Part shown: piece by piece, positions 15,740 to 23,798 of the stretch
Layout of the letters: each line of letters opens with the position of its first letter
How positions within the stretch are numbered: position 1 is the first letter of the stretch
Source of the DNA: Tychonema sp. LEGE 06208
GTDB taxonomy: Bacteria > Cyanobacteriota > Cyanobacteriia > Cyanobacteriales > Microcoleaceae
Direction of reading: 5' to 3'
Assembly (NCBI RefSeq): GCF_015207505.1
Contig: NZ_JADEWT010000059.1
Location: forward strand, 1-38,276
DNA: 38,276 nt
Position numbers and translations under genes: made by a program
The notes under the pieces: generated by a model
What the model saw: only the letters and a program-made list of their open reading frames with translations
Told to the model about the DNA's origin: nothing
Databases searched by the model: none

Positions 15740-16903
15740 TCAACGATATACACTCTGAATTAAAGAAACACTACGAGGCTGATGTAATTCTTCACCCAAA
15801 TTCAGCATTCGGTTGCGCTCTAACAAAACTTCAATTCGTCGATCTGGTTGCCCATCTAAAATCAGATAACGTAATTTTTGATTGATTTCTAATGCAGAAA
15901 TGAGCGCTTTTTTTCCCAAATTGCCAATTCCATTTCGACAAAGATTGAGTTTCAATAAGGTTTGGTTACGTGCGATCGAATGGGCGATCGCACTTGCACC
16001 GATATCTCCAATCTGATTGGGCTGCGATCCCAACACTCCTGTAGAAGGACTATAACCTAAATCCAGATTACTAAGTTTGGGATGGGTTGCCACTGCTGCT
16101 AATAATGGATTGCACCCTGCTACCCCAATTCCATTGCTAGCTAGTCCTAAATCAACCAGTGTTTTATTTTCTGCCAATCCATCCACTAAAACTGTAACAC
16201 CTCGATCGCCAAGATGATTGACATTAAGAAATAAGCCAGTAATCACAGGATTATCAGCTAAAAGATTAGCCAGTAAAGCAGCATGGTTTTCCTGAATTTG
16301 ATTGCCGCCCAAGTACAGCCGTTCAACAGTACGATTGGTGTAAGTCAAAACCTCTAAAATGGCGGCTAATCCCTCATCTCCTATTTGAGTATTGACCAAA
16401 TCTAGCGTGCGGATACTTGTATTGTGACGCAACATTTCCGCTAGACTATCTGCACCTCCTACGCCAATCGGATTGCGTTTTAACCACAAACCAGTTATGG
16501 ATTGATTCTGCGTCAGCGCTTCGGCAAGTGCAGCAATACCTGTCGATGAAATCGCATTGCAACCTAAATAGACAATCTCTAAACGGTTGTTACGTTGAAT
16601 CAATCGCGCCACATCCTTAGCACCCCGATCGCCAATACCATTGGTTCCCAATAATAAGCTAGCGATCGCATCATTGTTTGCCAATGCTTCAGTCACTAAA
16701 TGACATCCCATTACACCTAAATCTTGCTTGCACAAATCAAGTCGTCCATCGGGCATGACTGTGCCGCGCGGGAAGACTATTTTTTGAGCGATCGGTCGAT
16801 CGGTTTGGAGATAATCGATTAACGATTTGAGTTCGATTACAACTTCGGAGGAAGACTCTATAGGATTGGGTAACGGACAGTGAAGAGCGGTATTTATCAT
16901 CAT
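15740..16903 (-). CDS. Leucine-rich repeat protein (ribonuclease-inhibitor-like)
   Basis: A 387-residue protein consisting almost wholly of 28-residue leucine-rich repeats of the ribonuclease inhibitor/RanGAP type. Examples are VYLGCNAISSTGIAALAEAL, LWLKRNPIGVGGADSLAEML, LGLASNGIGVAGCNPLL and LNLCRNGIGNLGKKALISAL. The repeats run from about 75 to 350, roughly ten units. Residues 300-312 hold an irregular insertion (GYSPSTGVLGSQP). There is no signal peptide or membrane segment, so it is presumably a cytosolic protein-binding scaffold. Only 3 bp separate its start (16903) from the stop of the SDR gene, and the start lacks a clear Shine-Dalgarno, so translation is probably coupled to that gene. 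The binding partner is unknown. Confidence 0.85.
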   Translation of the reverse strand: MMINTALHCPLPNPIESSSEVVIELKSLIDYLQTDRPIAQKIVFPRGTVMPDGRLDLCKQDLGVMGCHLVTEALANNDAIASLLLGTNGIGDRGAKDVARLIQRNNRLEIVYLGCNAISSTGIAALAEALTQNQSITGLWLKRNPIGVGGADSLAEMLRHNTSIRTLDLVNTQIGDEGLAAILEVLTYTNRTVERLYLGGNQIQENHAALLANLLADNPVITGLFLNVNHLGDRGVTVLVDGLAENKTLVDLGLASNGIGVAGCNPLLAAVATHPKLSNLDLGYSPSTGVLGSQPNQIGDIGASAIAHSIARNQTLLKLNLCRNGIGNLGKKALISALEINQKLRYLILDGQPDRRIEVLLERNRMLNLGEELHQPRSVSLIQSVYR

Positions 16904-16906
16904 TTG

Positions 16907-18316
16907 CTACCAGGGATAGGGGGCGTAGTCTTTAAGAAAATGACCGTAAATTGGAGGTTCGGGGTTTTCAATACCTTGAACGATCGGATCGTAAATTCTT
17001 GCCATCCCATCAATCGCATCTAATGGTGTGTAAAAGCCTTGTTCTCCTTGAACTCGTATTTTCTTAGGATCGGGATTTTCATTAGTAATCCAACCCGTAT
17101 CGACGCTGTTCATGAAAATATTATATCGAGCATAATCAACCGCCGAGGTTCGCGTCATCATATTCAAAGCTGCTTTTGCCATATTGGTATGGGGATGATA
17201 GGGTGTTTTACTGTCGCGGTTGAATTGTCCTTCCATTGCTGAAACGTTGATGATAAATCGTCTTTCAAAGGATGAACGAAGTAGTAATGGTTTGAGTTGA
17301 CTGTTAAGAATGAAGGGTGCGATCGCGTTCACCACCTGTACTTCAAGTAACTCAATCGTATTTACCTCATCCAGTTTTAGCAACCAGCTATTCTCGGGGC
17401 GAAGATCCAGTTGTTGTCCGTCAGCATCGAAGCAATCGCGCGGGAAGTAATCAGCGATCGCACCCGGTAGGCGAGCTTTGTAATTCGGTTGACTTTCGAG
17501 TAAAATAGATTGATGTCGAGGTAATTGCTCCTTTAATAGATTGCTATCGCTCGGGATTAATGCTTGCGCGTTGTTGCTGAGTATTTGTGATGCTTCTTCT
17601 TCTCGCTCTAAGAGATGCTGATAAAATGCCAATGGACGCTTGATAGTTTGAGCTGCATTGTTGATAATCAGATCGAGAGCTGATTCAGTATGGAATAAAT
17701 CCCGTACAAATGTTTCTAATGCTGGAATATTTCGCAGATCAAGTCCGCGAATTTGCAGGCGATCGCGCCACTGCTCGAAATCGGGTTCTAGACTATAGCG
17801 ATTAGCACAGTCATAGGGGAATCTTGTGGTGAGAATCACCCTAGCACCATCTTGTAACAGTCGCAATCCCATCTGATAGCCAATCTTGATGCGTCCGCCT
17901 GTCACTAATGCAGTTCGCCCAACTAAATGGGTTCGCTGTTGTCGTTTTTGGTAATTAAATTGAGCACATTTTGGGCAGAGTGAATGATAAAAAAAATGAA
18001 TTTCTGTATAGCGTGTTTTGCAAATGTAACAAAGGATGGGCTTGTGCAAATGCTGCGATCGGGTTGTTGATTCTGGTAACGCAGCGCATGACTGTTGTTT
18101 GTGCTGATGCTGCACCATGACGGTTGATGCTTTGAGTTGGCTATCTTCAATTCGTCGTTGTTGTTGTTGAGTTTGACGCCAACCTTTGCGTCCCTGTTTG
18201 TAGATTTTGGCAATCAAACTTTTGAAGCGATCGTGTTCGCCAATGACCGCTGGATCTTCTGAAATTTGTTGCAGAACATTGAGGCAAATTTCTAATTGGT
18301 CTGGTGGGAGATTCAT
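16907..18316 (-). CDS. Short-chain dehydrogenase-like protein with N-terminal zinc-finger motif
   Basis: 469 residues from the ATG at 18316, preceded by AAGGG. An ATG at 18358 is also in frame, and longer readings would run through the tRNA genes. In this numbering, residues about 1-60 are helical. A four-cysteine zinc-ribbon-like motif follows, C96-x2-C99 and C114-x2-C117 (CYICKTRY, SLCPKC). Then comes a Rossmann SDR domain: TALVTGGRIKIGYQMGLRLL (NAD(P)-binding, 135-154), DLIINNAAQ (215-223), INVSAMEGQF with Ser359, and HTNMAKAALNMMTR with Lys381. The position four residues before Lys381, normally the catalytic Tyr, is Thr377. The domain also has a roughly 100-residue insertion after NNAA. 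Similar plus-finger SDRs exist in cyanobacteria and some eukaryotes with unknown function. First gene of a pair with the LRR gene. Confidence 0.85.
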   Translation of the reverse strand: MNLPPDQLEICLNVLQQISEDPAVIGEHDRFKSLIAKIYKQGRKGWRQTQQQQRRIEDSQLKASTVMVQHQHKQQSCAALPESTTRSQHLHKPILCYICKTRYTEIHFFYHSLCPKCAQFNYQKRQQRTHLVGRTALVTGGRIKIGYQMGLRLLQDGARVILTTRFPYDCANRYSLEPDFEQWRDRLQIRGLDLRNIPALETFVRDLFHTESALDLIINNAAQTIKRPLAFYQHLLEREEEASQILSNNAQALIPSDSNLLKEQLPRHQSILLESQPNYKARLPGAIADYFPRDCFDADGQQLDLRPENSWLLKLDEVNTIELLEVQVVNAIAPFILNSQLKPLLLRSSFERRFIINVSAMEGQFNRDSKTPYHPHTNMAKAALNMMTRTSAVDYARYNIFMNSVDTGWITNENPDPKKIRVQGEQGFYTPLDAIDGMARIYDPIVQGIENPEPPIYGHFLKDYAPYPW

Positions 18317-18382
18317 CTTGACCAACCCTTGAGAAATTGAGCGCGAAAACCCCTTCATATATCCAGATTTGATATTGATGGG

Positions 18383-18454
18383 TGGGGCTAAGAGGATTTG
18401 AACCTCTAACTTCTTTCCTGCAGAGAAAGCGCTCTTCCATTGAGCTATAGCCCC
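18383..18454 (-). tRNA. tRNA-Ala(TGC)-like gene with non-canonical C33 and G3:C70
   Basis: A full cloverleaf can be drawn: 7-bp acceptor GGGGCTA/TAGCCCC, D stem GCTC/GAGC, anticodon stem CTTTC/GAAAG, T stem AGAGG/CCTCT with loop TTCAAAT, and A73. The CCA end is not encoded. The 5' half resembles bacterial tRNA-Ala(UGC). The anticodon loop TCTGCAG gives anticodon TGC, but the base before it is C instead of the near-invariant U33. The acceptor stem has G3:C70 rather than the G3:U70 that alanyl-tRNA synthetase uses. A shifted loop with anticodon GCA (Cys) would restore U33 but breaks the stem. It may be a pseudogene, or a special or cryptic tRNA. Confidence 0.65.
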
Positions 18455-18463
18455 CAAAAAGGT

Positions 18464-18538
18464 GGAACTGAGGGAGACTCGAACTCCCAACCTCTGCGAT
18501 GATGTCGCTAGTGCTCTTCCAATTGCGCTACCAGTCCC
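18464..18538 (-). tRNA. Aberrant tRNA-like gene, anticodon uncertain
   Basis: A second tRNA-like sequence 9 bp upstream of the first, same strand. It has an acceptor of up to 8 bp (GGGACTGG / TCAGTTCC, with two G-T pairs), a D stem GCGC/GAGC with one mismatch, and a perfect T stem GGGAG/CTCCC with loop TTCGAGT. The anticodon arm only closes if one A is bulged (CT-A-GCG / CGCAG). The loop is then ACATCAT, giving anticodon ATC with C at position 33. Together with its neighbour this forms a two-gene cluster of non-canonical tRNAs. It could be decayed. Confidence 0.5.
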
Positions 18539-18572
18539 AAATCTTAGAAATCGCTGATACTACATTATAGTT

Positions 18573-18619
18573 ATATCAATTCCGGTAGCATCGGAATAAT
18601 TATTGACCGGAATGAGGAG
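18573..18619. repeat. Dispersed repeat around ATTCCGGTAGCATCGGAAT
   Basis: A short imperfect palindrome with the core ATTCCGGTAGCATCGGAAT. Related sequences lie at 21340-21385, 22278-22328 and 22389-22420, usually next to the GTAGGGA palindromes. Probably one composite element family. It lies between the tRNA pair and the VIT/VWA gene. Confidence 0.65.
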
Positions 18620-18645
18620 ACTATTGTTGTGCAACTCAAGCTGTT

Positions 18646-21006
18646 TTACGATCGCACCCGCAACGTCAGGCGCACTGTATCCCCAATAAAGTGAGGAATG
18701 CGCCAGCTAAAGAGCCATTTTTTAATCGTTTTCAGCAACTCCACATCCGCCAAAGTCGAAGCATCAGCATCCACAACTATGCGGCTGGCGCGCACCTTAT
18801 CGAAAACAATTTCTAACACCAATTCGCCGTTGATACCGGGCGGCACAGTCAGAGTTTCCAAGTGTTCGTTTAAACTATCGATCGCCCATTCATCCAACCC
18901 CGCAGCGCTAACGACTTCTACAGGTGATGTGCTGCGCGGGCGGGCCGGTGCGATCGGGGCGCTGGCTGGTGCGGGCAATGGATACACCCGTTTTTCTAGG
19001 CGATTAAATGTGATGCCGCGTTCTAATTCTTGTTCTTGTTCCATCCAGTCTGTGCAGCCATTATCTTCTACATAGCCTGTGCCACCAAATACGCCCTCAT
19101 ATTCCACCGCTTCCGGCATTTCTACAGGCACGTTCATCGCGATCGATTCCGTACCCGGTTCGACGCGCACATCATCGCTGACGGCGACAAAAGCCGTGTA
19201 TTGCGACAGAAGCTGATAGGTTAGCGCCGTTTCTGTCACTTTTTCCACCTCCACCTTGGTTTCGTACTGCACCATCTGATTCATCAAATCTTTGATGCGA
19301 TGCCGCCCCCAAAGCTTGGCAACTGCCGGATTTCCAGGATCGGTAAAGTTCATTTCGTAGGTTTGGACGTACTGGTGTCCGCCTGCACTAACCCCTTTAA
19401 TATGAAGCGTTCCAGCTTCGCGATCGCCCTTTTTACCAAATAAAACCAGCGGTTGTTCGGCAAATAAATCCGGCGCAACTGAGGGATAAATTACCGGACT
19501 TTCGCCCTCTCCCTGCCAAGTAATTTCTAGATTTATTAACACCGGATTGTTGATTTGCCGGAAGAACTTTTCCACAAATTCATTAACAGGTTCGTCGTGC
19601 CGGATAATCCGCGAGATTCCCCGCCCGATTTCGGCAATGCGATCGAGCAAAAAGCGATTGACGGAACTCCCCGCACCGAAACTGTACAGGCGATTCCCCG
19701 ATTTGAGATGTTGCTGCACTTCGGCGAGAACTTGGTTTTCGTTGCCGATGTAACCGTCGCTGAGGAATACCACCGTTCGCAAGCGCCCGGATGGTGCGGG
19801 AAAATCGATCGCCGCCCGAATCCCGCCCAACATTTCCGTACTATTGTCAGCGCGCAGTTTGTTGATATATTCGATCACCTGTTGTCGATTTTCTGCTGTA
19901 TTCGGTAGCGGTTGTTGGGAAAGTCGCCGCACTTTGTCGGAAAAATCCAGAATCGAGAAAGTATCCGCTGGATTCAATCCGTTAATAAATTGCCGCAACA
20001 ATGCCTGACATTGCTGCAAAGGCGCACCGGATTGCGAACCGGAAGTATCGACTAAAAATACGACATCTTTCGGCACAATTTCATCGGTTTTGTACTCGAT
20101 CGCCGGAATCAAGTAAACTGCAAAATGCCCGCCGCGATCGTCCGAATGAGTTAATACCGTCGATTGAGTTTCTCGACCCGCAACTTGATAGCGCACAATC
20201 AAATCTTTGTTAGGAATTGTATCTTGATTTCCCAACTGAACGCGCACCCTTAGCCCGTTTTTCTGCTCGCTTGCTAAGGAAGTTTGAGGTGAGTCAAAAT
20301 ATTCAATTTGCAGTTGGTGGGATGGGGAATTGACATTGCGAATCGGTACGCCCGCCTCAATTTCCAGCGTCACGCCGATCTCGTGTCCCGATCGCATTCC
20401 CGGTGGCAAAATCGGGGCATTAAGCCGCGACGCATCGGGGACAATATCGGTAGACGAATTGACTGTCATTGGGGCTGGGGCGCTACCGCTAGCAGCCGTT
20501 TCATCCAGCGGCGTACCGGGAATATATCGCGGCCCGACAACCATCGGAAAAATGAATTCGTAATCGCCAGCTAAAAATTTCAAACTGTCAGTGTAGCGAA
20601 TCGTGACATCGATTGATTCACCCGGTTTGATGTTGGCGAGGGACTGGGTGAAAATATTATCTCGCTCCTGTTCCAGCAAACCCGCAGTCCGCCCTTCTTG
20701 TTTGGCTTTTTCGTAAATTTGTTGTGCTTCTTCGCGTTTTTTGATGCTGCCTTTAATAGTGCGATCGCCAATTTTAATTTCCATCTCATCAACCGCTGCT
20801 TCGGCTGGTAGCGGAAAAATATAGACGGCTTCCAGCGGCTTGGTGAAAGGATTTTCAAATGTTTGCGAGACTTCAACTCGCGATAGATTTCCGGCTATTT
20901 GGGCTAGGACTTCTGTATGTTTCAGGGGAAAAACAAGTTGTTTTCCCTCTGGGGAACGCACGTATAATCCACTGGTTCGATCGGTTGGAGATATCAAGGG
21001 TGTCAT
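18646..21006 (-). CDS. VIT and von Willebrand factor A domain protein
   Basis: A 786-residue protein. The VIT domain is at about 8-140 (EVSQTFENPFTKPLEAVYIF, PLPAEAAVDEMEI, and QQIYEKAKQEGRTAGLLEQE). A beta-rich middle follows, then a von Willebrand A domain at about 313-485 with an intact metal-ion-dependent adhesion site, D320-T-S322-G-S324, Thr390 and Asp417 (FLSDGYIGNE). After a Pro/Ala linker (about 680-697) the last 85 residues look like the C-terminal strand-rich domain of AgmX/TonB-like proteins (GELVLEIVFDKVRASRIVVD). There is no signal peptide. Similar VIT-VWA proteins occur across cyanobacteria, and their role is not defined. GGAGG 9 nt before the ATG is a good ribosome binding site. 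Monocistronic, with repeats on both sides. Confidence 0.9.
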   Translation of the reverse strand: MTPLISPTDRTSGLYVRSPEGKQLVFPLKHTEVLAQIAGNLSRVEVSQTFENPFTKPLEAVYIFPLPAEAAVDEMEIKIGDRTIKGSIKKREEAQQIYEKAKQEGRTAGLLEQERDNIFTQSLANIKPGESIDVTIRYTDSLKFLAGDYEFIFPMVVGPRYIPGTPLDETAASGSAPAPMTVNSSTDIVPDASRLNAPILPPGMRSGHEIGVTLEIEAGVPIRNVNSPSHQLQIEYFDSPQTSLASEQKNGLRVRVQLGNQDTIPNKDLIVRYQVAGRETQSTVLTHSDDRGGHFAVYLIPAIEYKTDEIVPKDVVFLVDTSGSQSGAPLQQCQALLRQFINGLNPADTFSILDFSDKVRRLSQQPLPNTAENRQQVIEYINKLRADNSTEMLGGIRAAIDFPAPSGRLRTVVFLSDGYIGNENQVLAEVQQHLKSGNRLYSFGAGSSVNRFLLDRIAEIGRGISRIIRHDEPVNEFVEKFFRQINNPVLINLEITWQGEGESPVIYPSVAPDLFAEQPLVLFGKKGDREAGTLHIKGVSAGGHQYVQTYEMNFTDPGNPAVAKLWGRHRIKDLMNQMVQYETKVEVEKVTETALTYQLLSQYTAFVAVSDDVRVEPGTESIAMNVPVEMPEAVEYEGVFGGTGYVEDNGCTDWMEQEQELERGITFNRLEKRVYPLPAPASAPIAPARPRSTSPVEVVSAAGLDEWAIDSLNEHLETLTVPPGINGELVLEIVFDKVRASRIVVDADASTLADVELLKTIKKWLFSWRIPHFIGDTVRLTLRVRS

Positions 21007-21382
21007 GAGGTTGTTCCTCCATCACTGATATATAGCGGTTATCAAAAAAGTGAGGTGTGTCCTATGCCCTATGCCCGATCCCGGATAGTACCTCATCTTT
21101 CCGAGAAAGGCTATATTATAACATCATACAAACAGTAATGCTCAATTGCGATCGACTTAAACTGCCAGTCAAACCGCAGCATTAATGCTGGCTGGTGCGA
21201 TCGTATAATTCCAATTTGCCAAATTCAATAGCAGCGTTTCTGTCAACTCCGGTTGCACTTTTTTGCGATATAGAGGAGACGGCAATGCCCTGTCCCTACT
21301 GAGATTAATTGTAGGGACACCGCAGGTGCAGTGTCCTCATTTCGGATAATATTAATTCCGATGCAACCGGAAATGAGATTGA
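21007..21382. other. Intergenic region with three repeat families, no gene
   Basis: 376 bp. It holds a copy of the GATAGTACC...GAGAAAGGCTATA repeat at 21081-21116 (others at 24636-24673 inverted, 24859-24879, 36413-36436), a short CCTATGCCCTATGCCC heptamer remnant at 21061, a degenerate GTAGGGA palindrome at 21273-21338, and a CCGATGCAACCGG repeat at 21356-21368. No reading frame there looks like a protein. Confidence 0.75.
21273..21338. repeat. Palindrome of the GTAGGGACACGGCA family (decayed)
   Basis: GAGGAGACGGCAATGCCCTG at the left pairs imperfectly with GTAGGGACACCGCAGGTGCA at the right. Both arms carry substitutions relative to the perfect copies elsewhere in the window. It is downstream of the DsbA-like gene, whose reading direction is towards the VIT/VWA promoter. 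Confidence 0.75.
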
Positions 21383-22165
21383 TTATTTCGAGACATTCGC
21401 GAGAATTTTTTCCATCTCAGAAAGCTCGACAGCCCCGGAGAAAGTTTGACCGTTCATGATAAAGAACGGAGTGCCTTCAATGCCAAGTTGTTTAGCCAGT
21501 TGCACGTCTTTCCCAATGGCGGCTTCGGCGGCGGGACTGTTGCGATCGGTGTTGAATTTATCTAATTTTAGATTGAGCTTTTGGGCGATCGATCCGTAAA
21601 ATTCTTCGCCTAAGTCTTTCTGCCCTTCAAACAAAGCGTTGTAATATTCCCAGAATTTGCCCTGCTGCCCAGCAGCCCAAGCTGCTTTAGCCGCTGGCAG
21701 CGCTTGAGGGTGAATTGAAGTCAAGGGAAAATGTTTGTAAGCTAAAGTAACTTTGTCCTGGTGTTTTGCCATAAACTGCTTGATAGTCTCGTGAGCGCGG
21801 GCGCAAAACGGACATTGAAAGTCAGAGAATTCTAAAAGTACAATCTGCTGCGCCGCCGAGCCCGTGGTAGGAGCATCCCCGATCGGAGATTTGGGATTAG
21901 TTTTCATCGCCTGCAAAAAAGACTCCTGTGCAGCTTTGAGAGACTGCTGCTGCTCTTGCTGGTACGCTTGTACCGAATCTAAAATTGCTTGCGGGTTTTC
22001 GCGGATCACCTGCAAGACTTGCTCTTTAAACTTGGGATCGACTGAATTGCCAGCCGCTGACTGGGCGGGGGAACAACCGATAAATACCAGGCAACCTGCC
22101 AGCAGTGCAGCGAAGCAGAAGGCTTGCTGGCTGCGGAGTTTTCGCCAAATAGTGGATAAGTTCAT
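21383..22165 (-). CDS. DsbA/DsbG-like thioredoxin-fold lipoprotein
   Basis: A 260-residue exported thiol-disulfide oxidoreductase. The N-terminus has basic residues, a hydrophobic core and a lipobox-like LVFIGC with Cys31, so it is probably a membrane-anchored lipoprotein facing the periplasm. Residues about 45-95 form a helical, Gln-rich spacer. The DsbA-like domain (about 105-258) has the active site C118-P-F-C121 in SDFQCPFCARAHET, a helical insertion, and the cis-proline loop GIEGTPFFIMNG. The fold and the CPFC site match the DsbA/BdbD-type Thioredoxin_4 group. Oxidase versus isomerase activity cannot be told. Single gene, with repeat elements on both sides. Confidence 0.9.
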   Translation of the reverse strand: MNLSTIWRKLRSQQAFCFAALLAGCLVFIGCSPAQSAAGNSVDPKFKEQVLQVIRENPQAILDSVQAYQQEQQQSLKAAQESFLQAMKTNPKSPIGDAPTTGSAAQQIVLLEFSDFQCPFCARAHETIKQFMAKHQDKVTLAYKHFPLTSIHPQALPAAKAAWAAGQQGKFWEYYNALFEGQKDLGEEFYGSIAQKLNLKLDKFNTDRNSPAAEAAIGKDVQLAKQLGIEGTPFFIMNGQTFSGAVELSEMEKILANVSK

Positions 22166-22467
22166 CTTTTTTTTTCTGATTCAAGGCAACACTTAATCCT
22201 ACATTCTATTTTGCGGAGTGTCAGGTGTACCTAAGTTTACTGCTGTGCAGCTATTTTTATATGTGAGGAATAATTAGTAATATCAATTCCGGTACCTGCA
22301 TCGGAATTAATATTACCCGAAATCAGGACACGGCAGTGCCGTTTCCCTACAATTAATCGCGGTAGGGAAACGGCACTGCCGTGTCCTCTATATCATTCCG
22401 GCGCAGCCGGAATAGATATAATTGTCATCAAAAAGATTTGCAGTCAAGAGTGCAAGTGTTTGCTCGA
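22166..22467. other. Intergenic region dominated by palindromic repeats
   Basis: 302 bp with no plausible gene. It contains the best-preserved palindrome of the GTAGGGA family at 22325-22387. This is bracketed by two copies of the ATTCCGG-type repeat: TCAATTCCGGTACCTGCATC at about 22282 and the palindrome ATTCCGGCGCAGCCGGAAT at 22395-22413. Confidence 0.75.
22325..22387. repeat. Palindrome of the GTAGGGACACGGCA family (perfect 26-bp arms)
   Basis: Arms 22325-22350 and 22362-22387 are exact inverted copies, with an 11-nt loop. It is flanked by the ATTCCGG repeats, which together look like a composite miniature element. Confidence 0.93.
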
Positions 22468-22980
22468 TTATTTCCGGTTGTTGAGCCATTTAGCAGCAAC
22501 TATTCCCAAAATACCCACCACAACTGGATTCCCCAAAAACTTCATCAAACTAGGTTCTTGGGCGAGCACATCTCGGAAAATATCCGGGTGATTGTGATAG
22601 GTAAACGAGGCCAGCTTGGTAACATCGTCAGCAGTCATGCGGCTGGCGTGGTGAGTAGAAAGTCCTAATTGCTTTTCCAATTGGCGATCGTTCAATCCTC
22701 TCTTGTCCAACTGCTTGAGGAATTCGCGGGCCACATCATCGAGTTCCTTTGGCTTAATTTGGGCGATCGCCTTTTGCAATTCTGGTTCCAACTGCGCCGG
22801 CGTTAGCGAGTCGTGATTCAGAGAACGCCCGAATAATTGTTTGCGCTGATCCGGCGAAGTTCTCTGAGCAAAATCGTCAAAATTTTCGTACTCTTCACCG
22901 GTTGTTTCCGGCATCACTTCTTTATTCCCCTGAGCCAAATCCTTCATGATTTGACTCTTATAATTATCGCTGCTACTCAT
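22468..22980 (-). CDS. Hypothetical protein with C-terminal membrane anchor
   Basis: No family recognised. 170 residues from the ATG at 22980 (MSSSDNYKSQIMKDLAQGNK). A longer in-frame start at 23019 adds 13 unlike residues. The body is charged and helical, with the pattern FDDFAQRTSPDQRKQLFGRS, then LNDRQLEKQLGLSTHHASRM, then LASFTYHNHPDIFRDVL. The end is one hydrophobic helix, NPVVVGILGIVAAKWL, followed by NNRK, consistent with a tail anchor. It is in the same direction as the lipoprotein and CsbD-like genes upstream. The expression context suggests stress or envelope, by inference only. Confidence 0.7.
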   Translation of the reverse strand: MSSSDNYKSQIMKDLAQGNKEVMPETTGEEYENFDDFAQRTSPDQRKQLFGRSLNHDSLTPAQLEPELQKAIAQIKPKELDDVAREFLKQLDKRGLNDRQLEKQLGLSTHHASRMTADDVTKLASFTYHNHPDIFRDVLAQEPSLMKFLGNPVVVGILGIVAAKWLNNRK

Positions 22981-23094
22981 GGTATTTTTTTCCAAATCTA
23001 CACAACTGTTATGTTTCAAATTTCGATGATTTCGCCAGCCAAAAATTACAAAATGTTATTAAAGCTACGCGCTCATTCAAACTTTGTTGCCAAA

Positions 23095-23538
23095 TCAAGA
23101 ATTGTATTCAATTTGATTTGATTGCTGGTCGTACTTCGCCGTCAAAATTAGCTTTTTATCAGGAGCATAAATCAAAACACTTACATCCTGTTTGGGAAAA
23201 TTGCGGTGAAAACCTTGAGCTAAAGACTTCGCCAAATCTTTCACTTCGTTAGGGCGGACTTGCGGAGTAATTACAACTCCCAACTTATTATTGTCACGCA
23301 CGTAAGCATCCTGAACTAAGCCTTGAGCAGTCTTTGTTACCCATTGACCAAAATCTTGACCTGCAGCAGTATTGCCGCGTTCTAGCTGCGCGTAATAACC
23401 CTGACTGCCGCCAATTGCTACAGGTACATTAGTCGGCTTTTGGGCGGAAACGCTGGGGGCGCAGGAAGTCGTAACAACTAGCATTAAAACCAAGAGTACG
23501 CCCGCAATTATTTTTCGACTCTGCTGCAATAAACTCAC
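23095..23538 (-). CDS. Small cyanobacterial lipoprotein, function unknown
   Basis: A 147-residue exported lipoprotein. The start is a GTG at 23538 preceded by a strong Shine-Dalgarno GGAGG (23546-23550, 7-nt spacing), which fixes the start. The signal peptide ends in a lipobox-type VTTSC with Cys26. The mature part has a helical segment (GNTAAGQDFGQWVTKTAQGL) and a compact alpha/beta part (KLGVVITPQVRPNEVKDLAK, then SVLIYAPDKKLILTAKY), which could be a small ligand-binding fold. No known domain is recognised. A CsbD-like gene lies 77 bp upstream in the same direction. Confidence 0.75.
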   Translation of the reverse strand: MSLLQQSRKIIAGVLLVLMLVVTTSCAPSVSAQKPTNVPVAIGGSQGYYAQLERGNTAAGQDFGQWVTKTAQGLVQDAYVRDNNKLGVVITPQVRPNEVKDLAKSLAQGFHRNFPKQDVSVLIYAPDKKLILTAKYDQQSNQIEYNS

Positions 23539-23615
23539 CTTTTTTCCTCCGGTATGAAAACAGTTTGAATATTTGAGAGGGTCAGCTTTATAGACCCTCT
23601 CAATTAGTATTAGAA

Positions 23616-23798
23616 TCAGTCTAATTTCTTTTTGACTTCATCTTTCACATCTTCGACTGCGTGACGAGCTTGTGCTTCTGCTTGCTTCGCTTTGCCTTCA
23701 GCTTTGTCCTTGGGGTCGCCAGTAACATTGCCTAGGGCTTCTTGAGCTTTGCCTTCGATGTTTTTGCCAGTTGCCTTTGCTTTATCTTCAAGACTCAT
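23616..23798 (-). CDS. CsbD-like stress protein
   Basis: A 60-residue, highly charged protein of the CsbD family (MSLEDKAKATGKNIEGKAQE, then GNVTGDPKDKAEGKAKQAEA). The family is induced by general stress in Bacillus and is common in cyanobacteria; the biochemical function is unknown. AAGGA lies 7 nt before the ATG. It is probably the first gene of a small run with the lipoprotein and the tail-anchored hypothetical. Confidence 0.9.
   Translation of the reverse strand: MSLEDKAKATGKNIEGKAQEALGNVTGDPKDKAEGKAKQAEAQARHAVEDVKDEVKKKLD

Noticed and set aside
18317..18490. N-terminal extension of the SDR gene
   Set aside because: The extension is translated from the tRNA genes; its AIAQWKSAFSAGKKLEVQ-like sequence is typical of a frame read through a tRNA. 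The start was placed at 18316.
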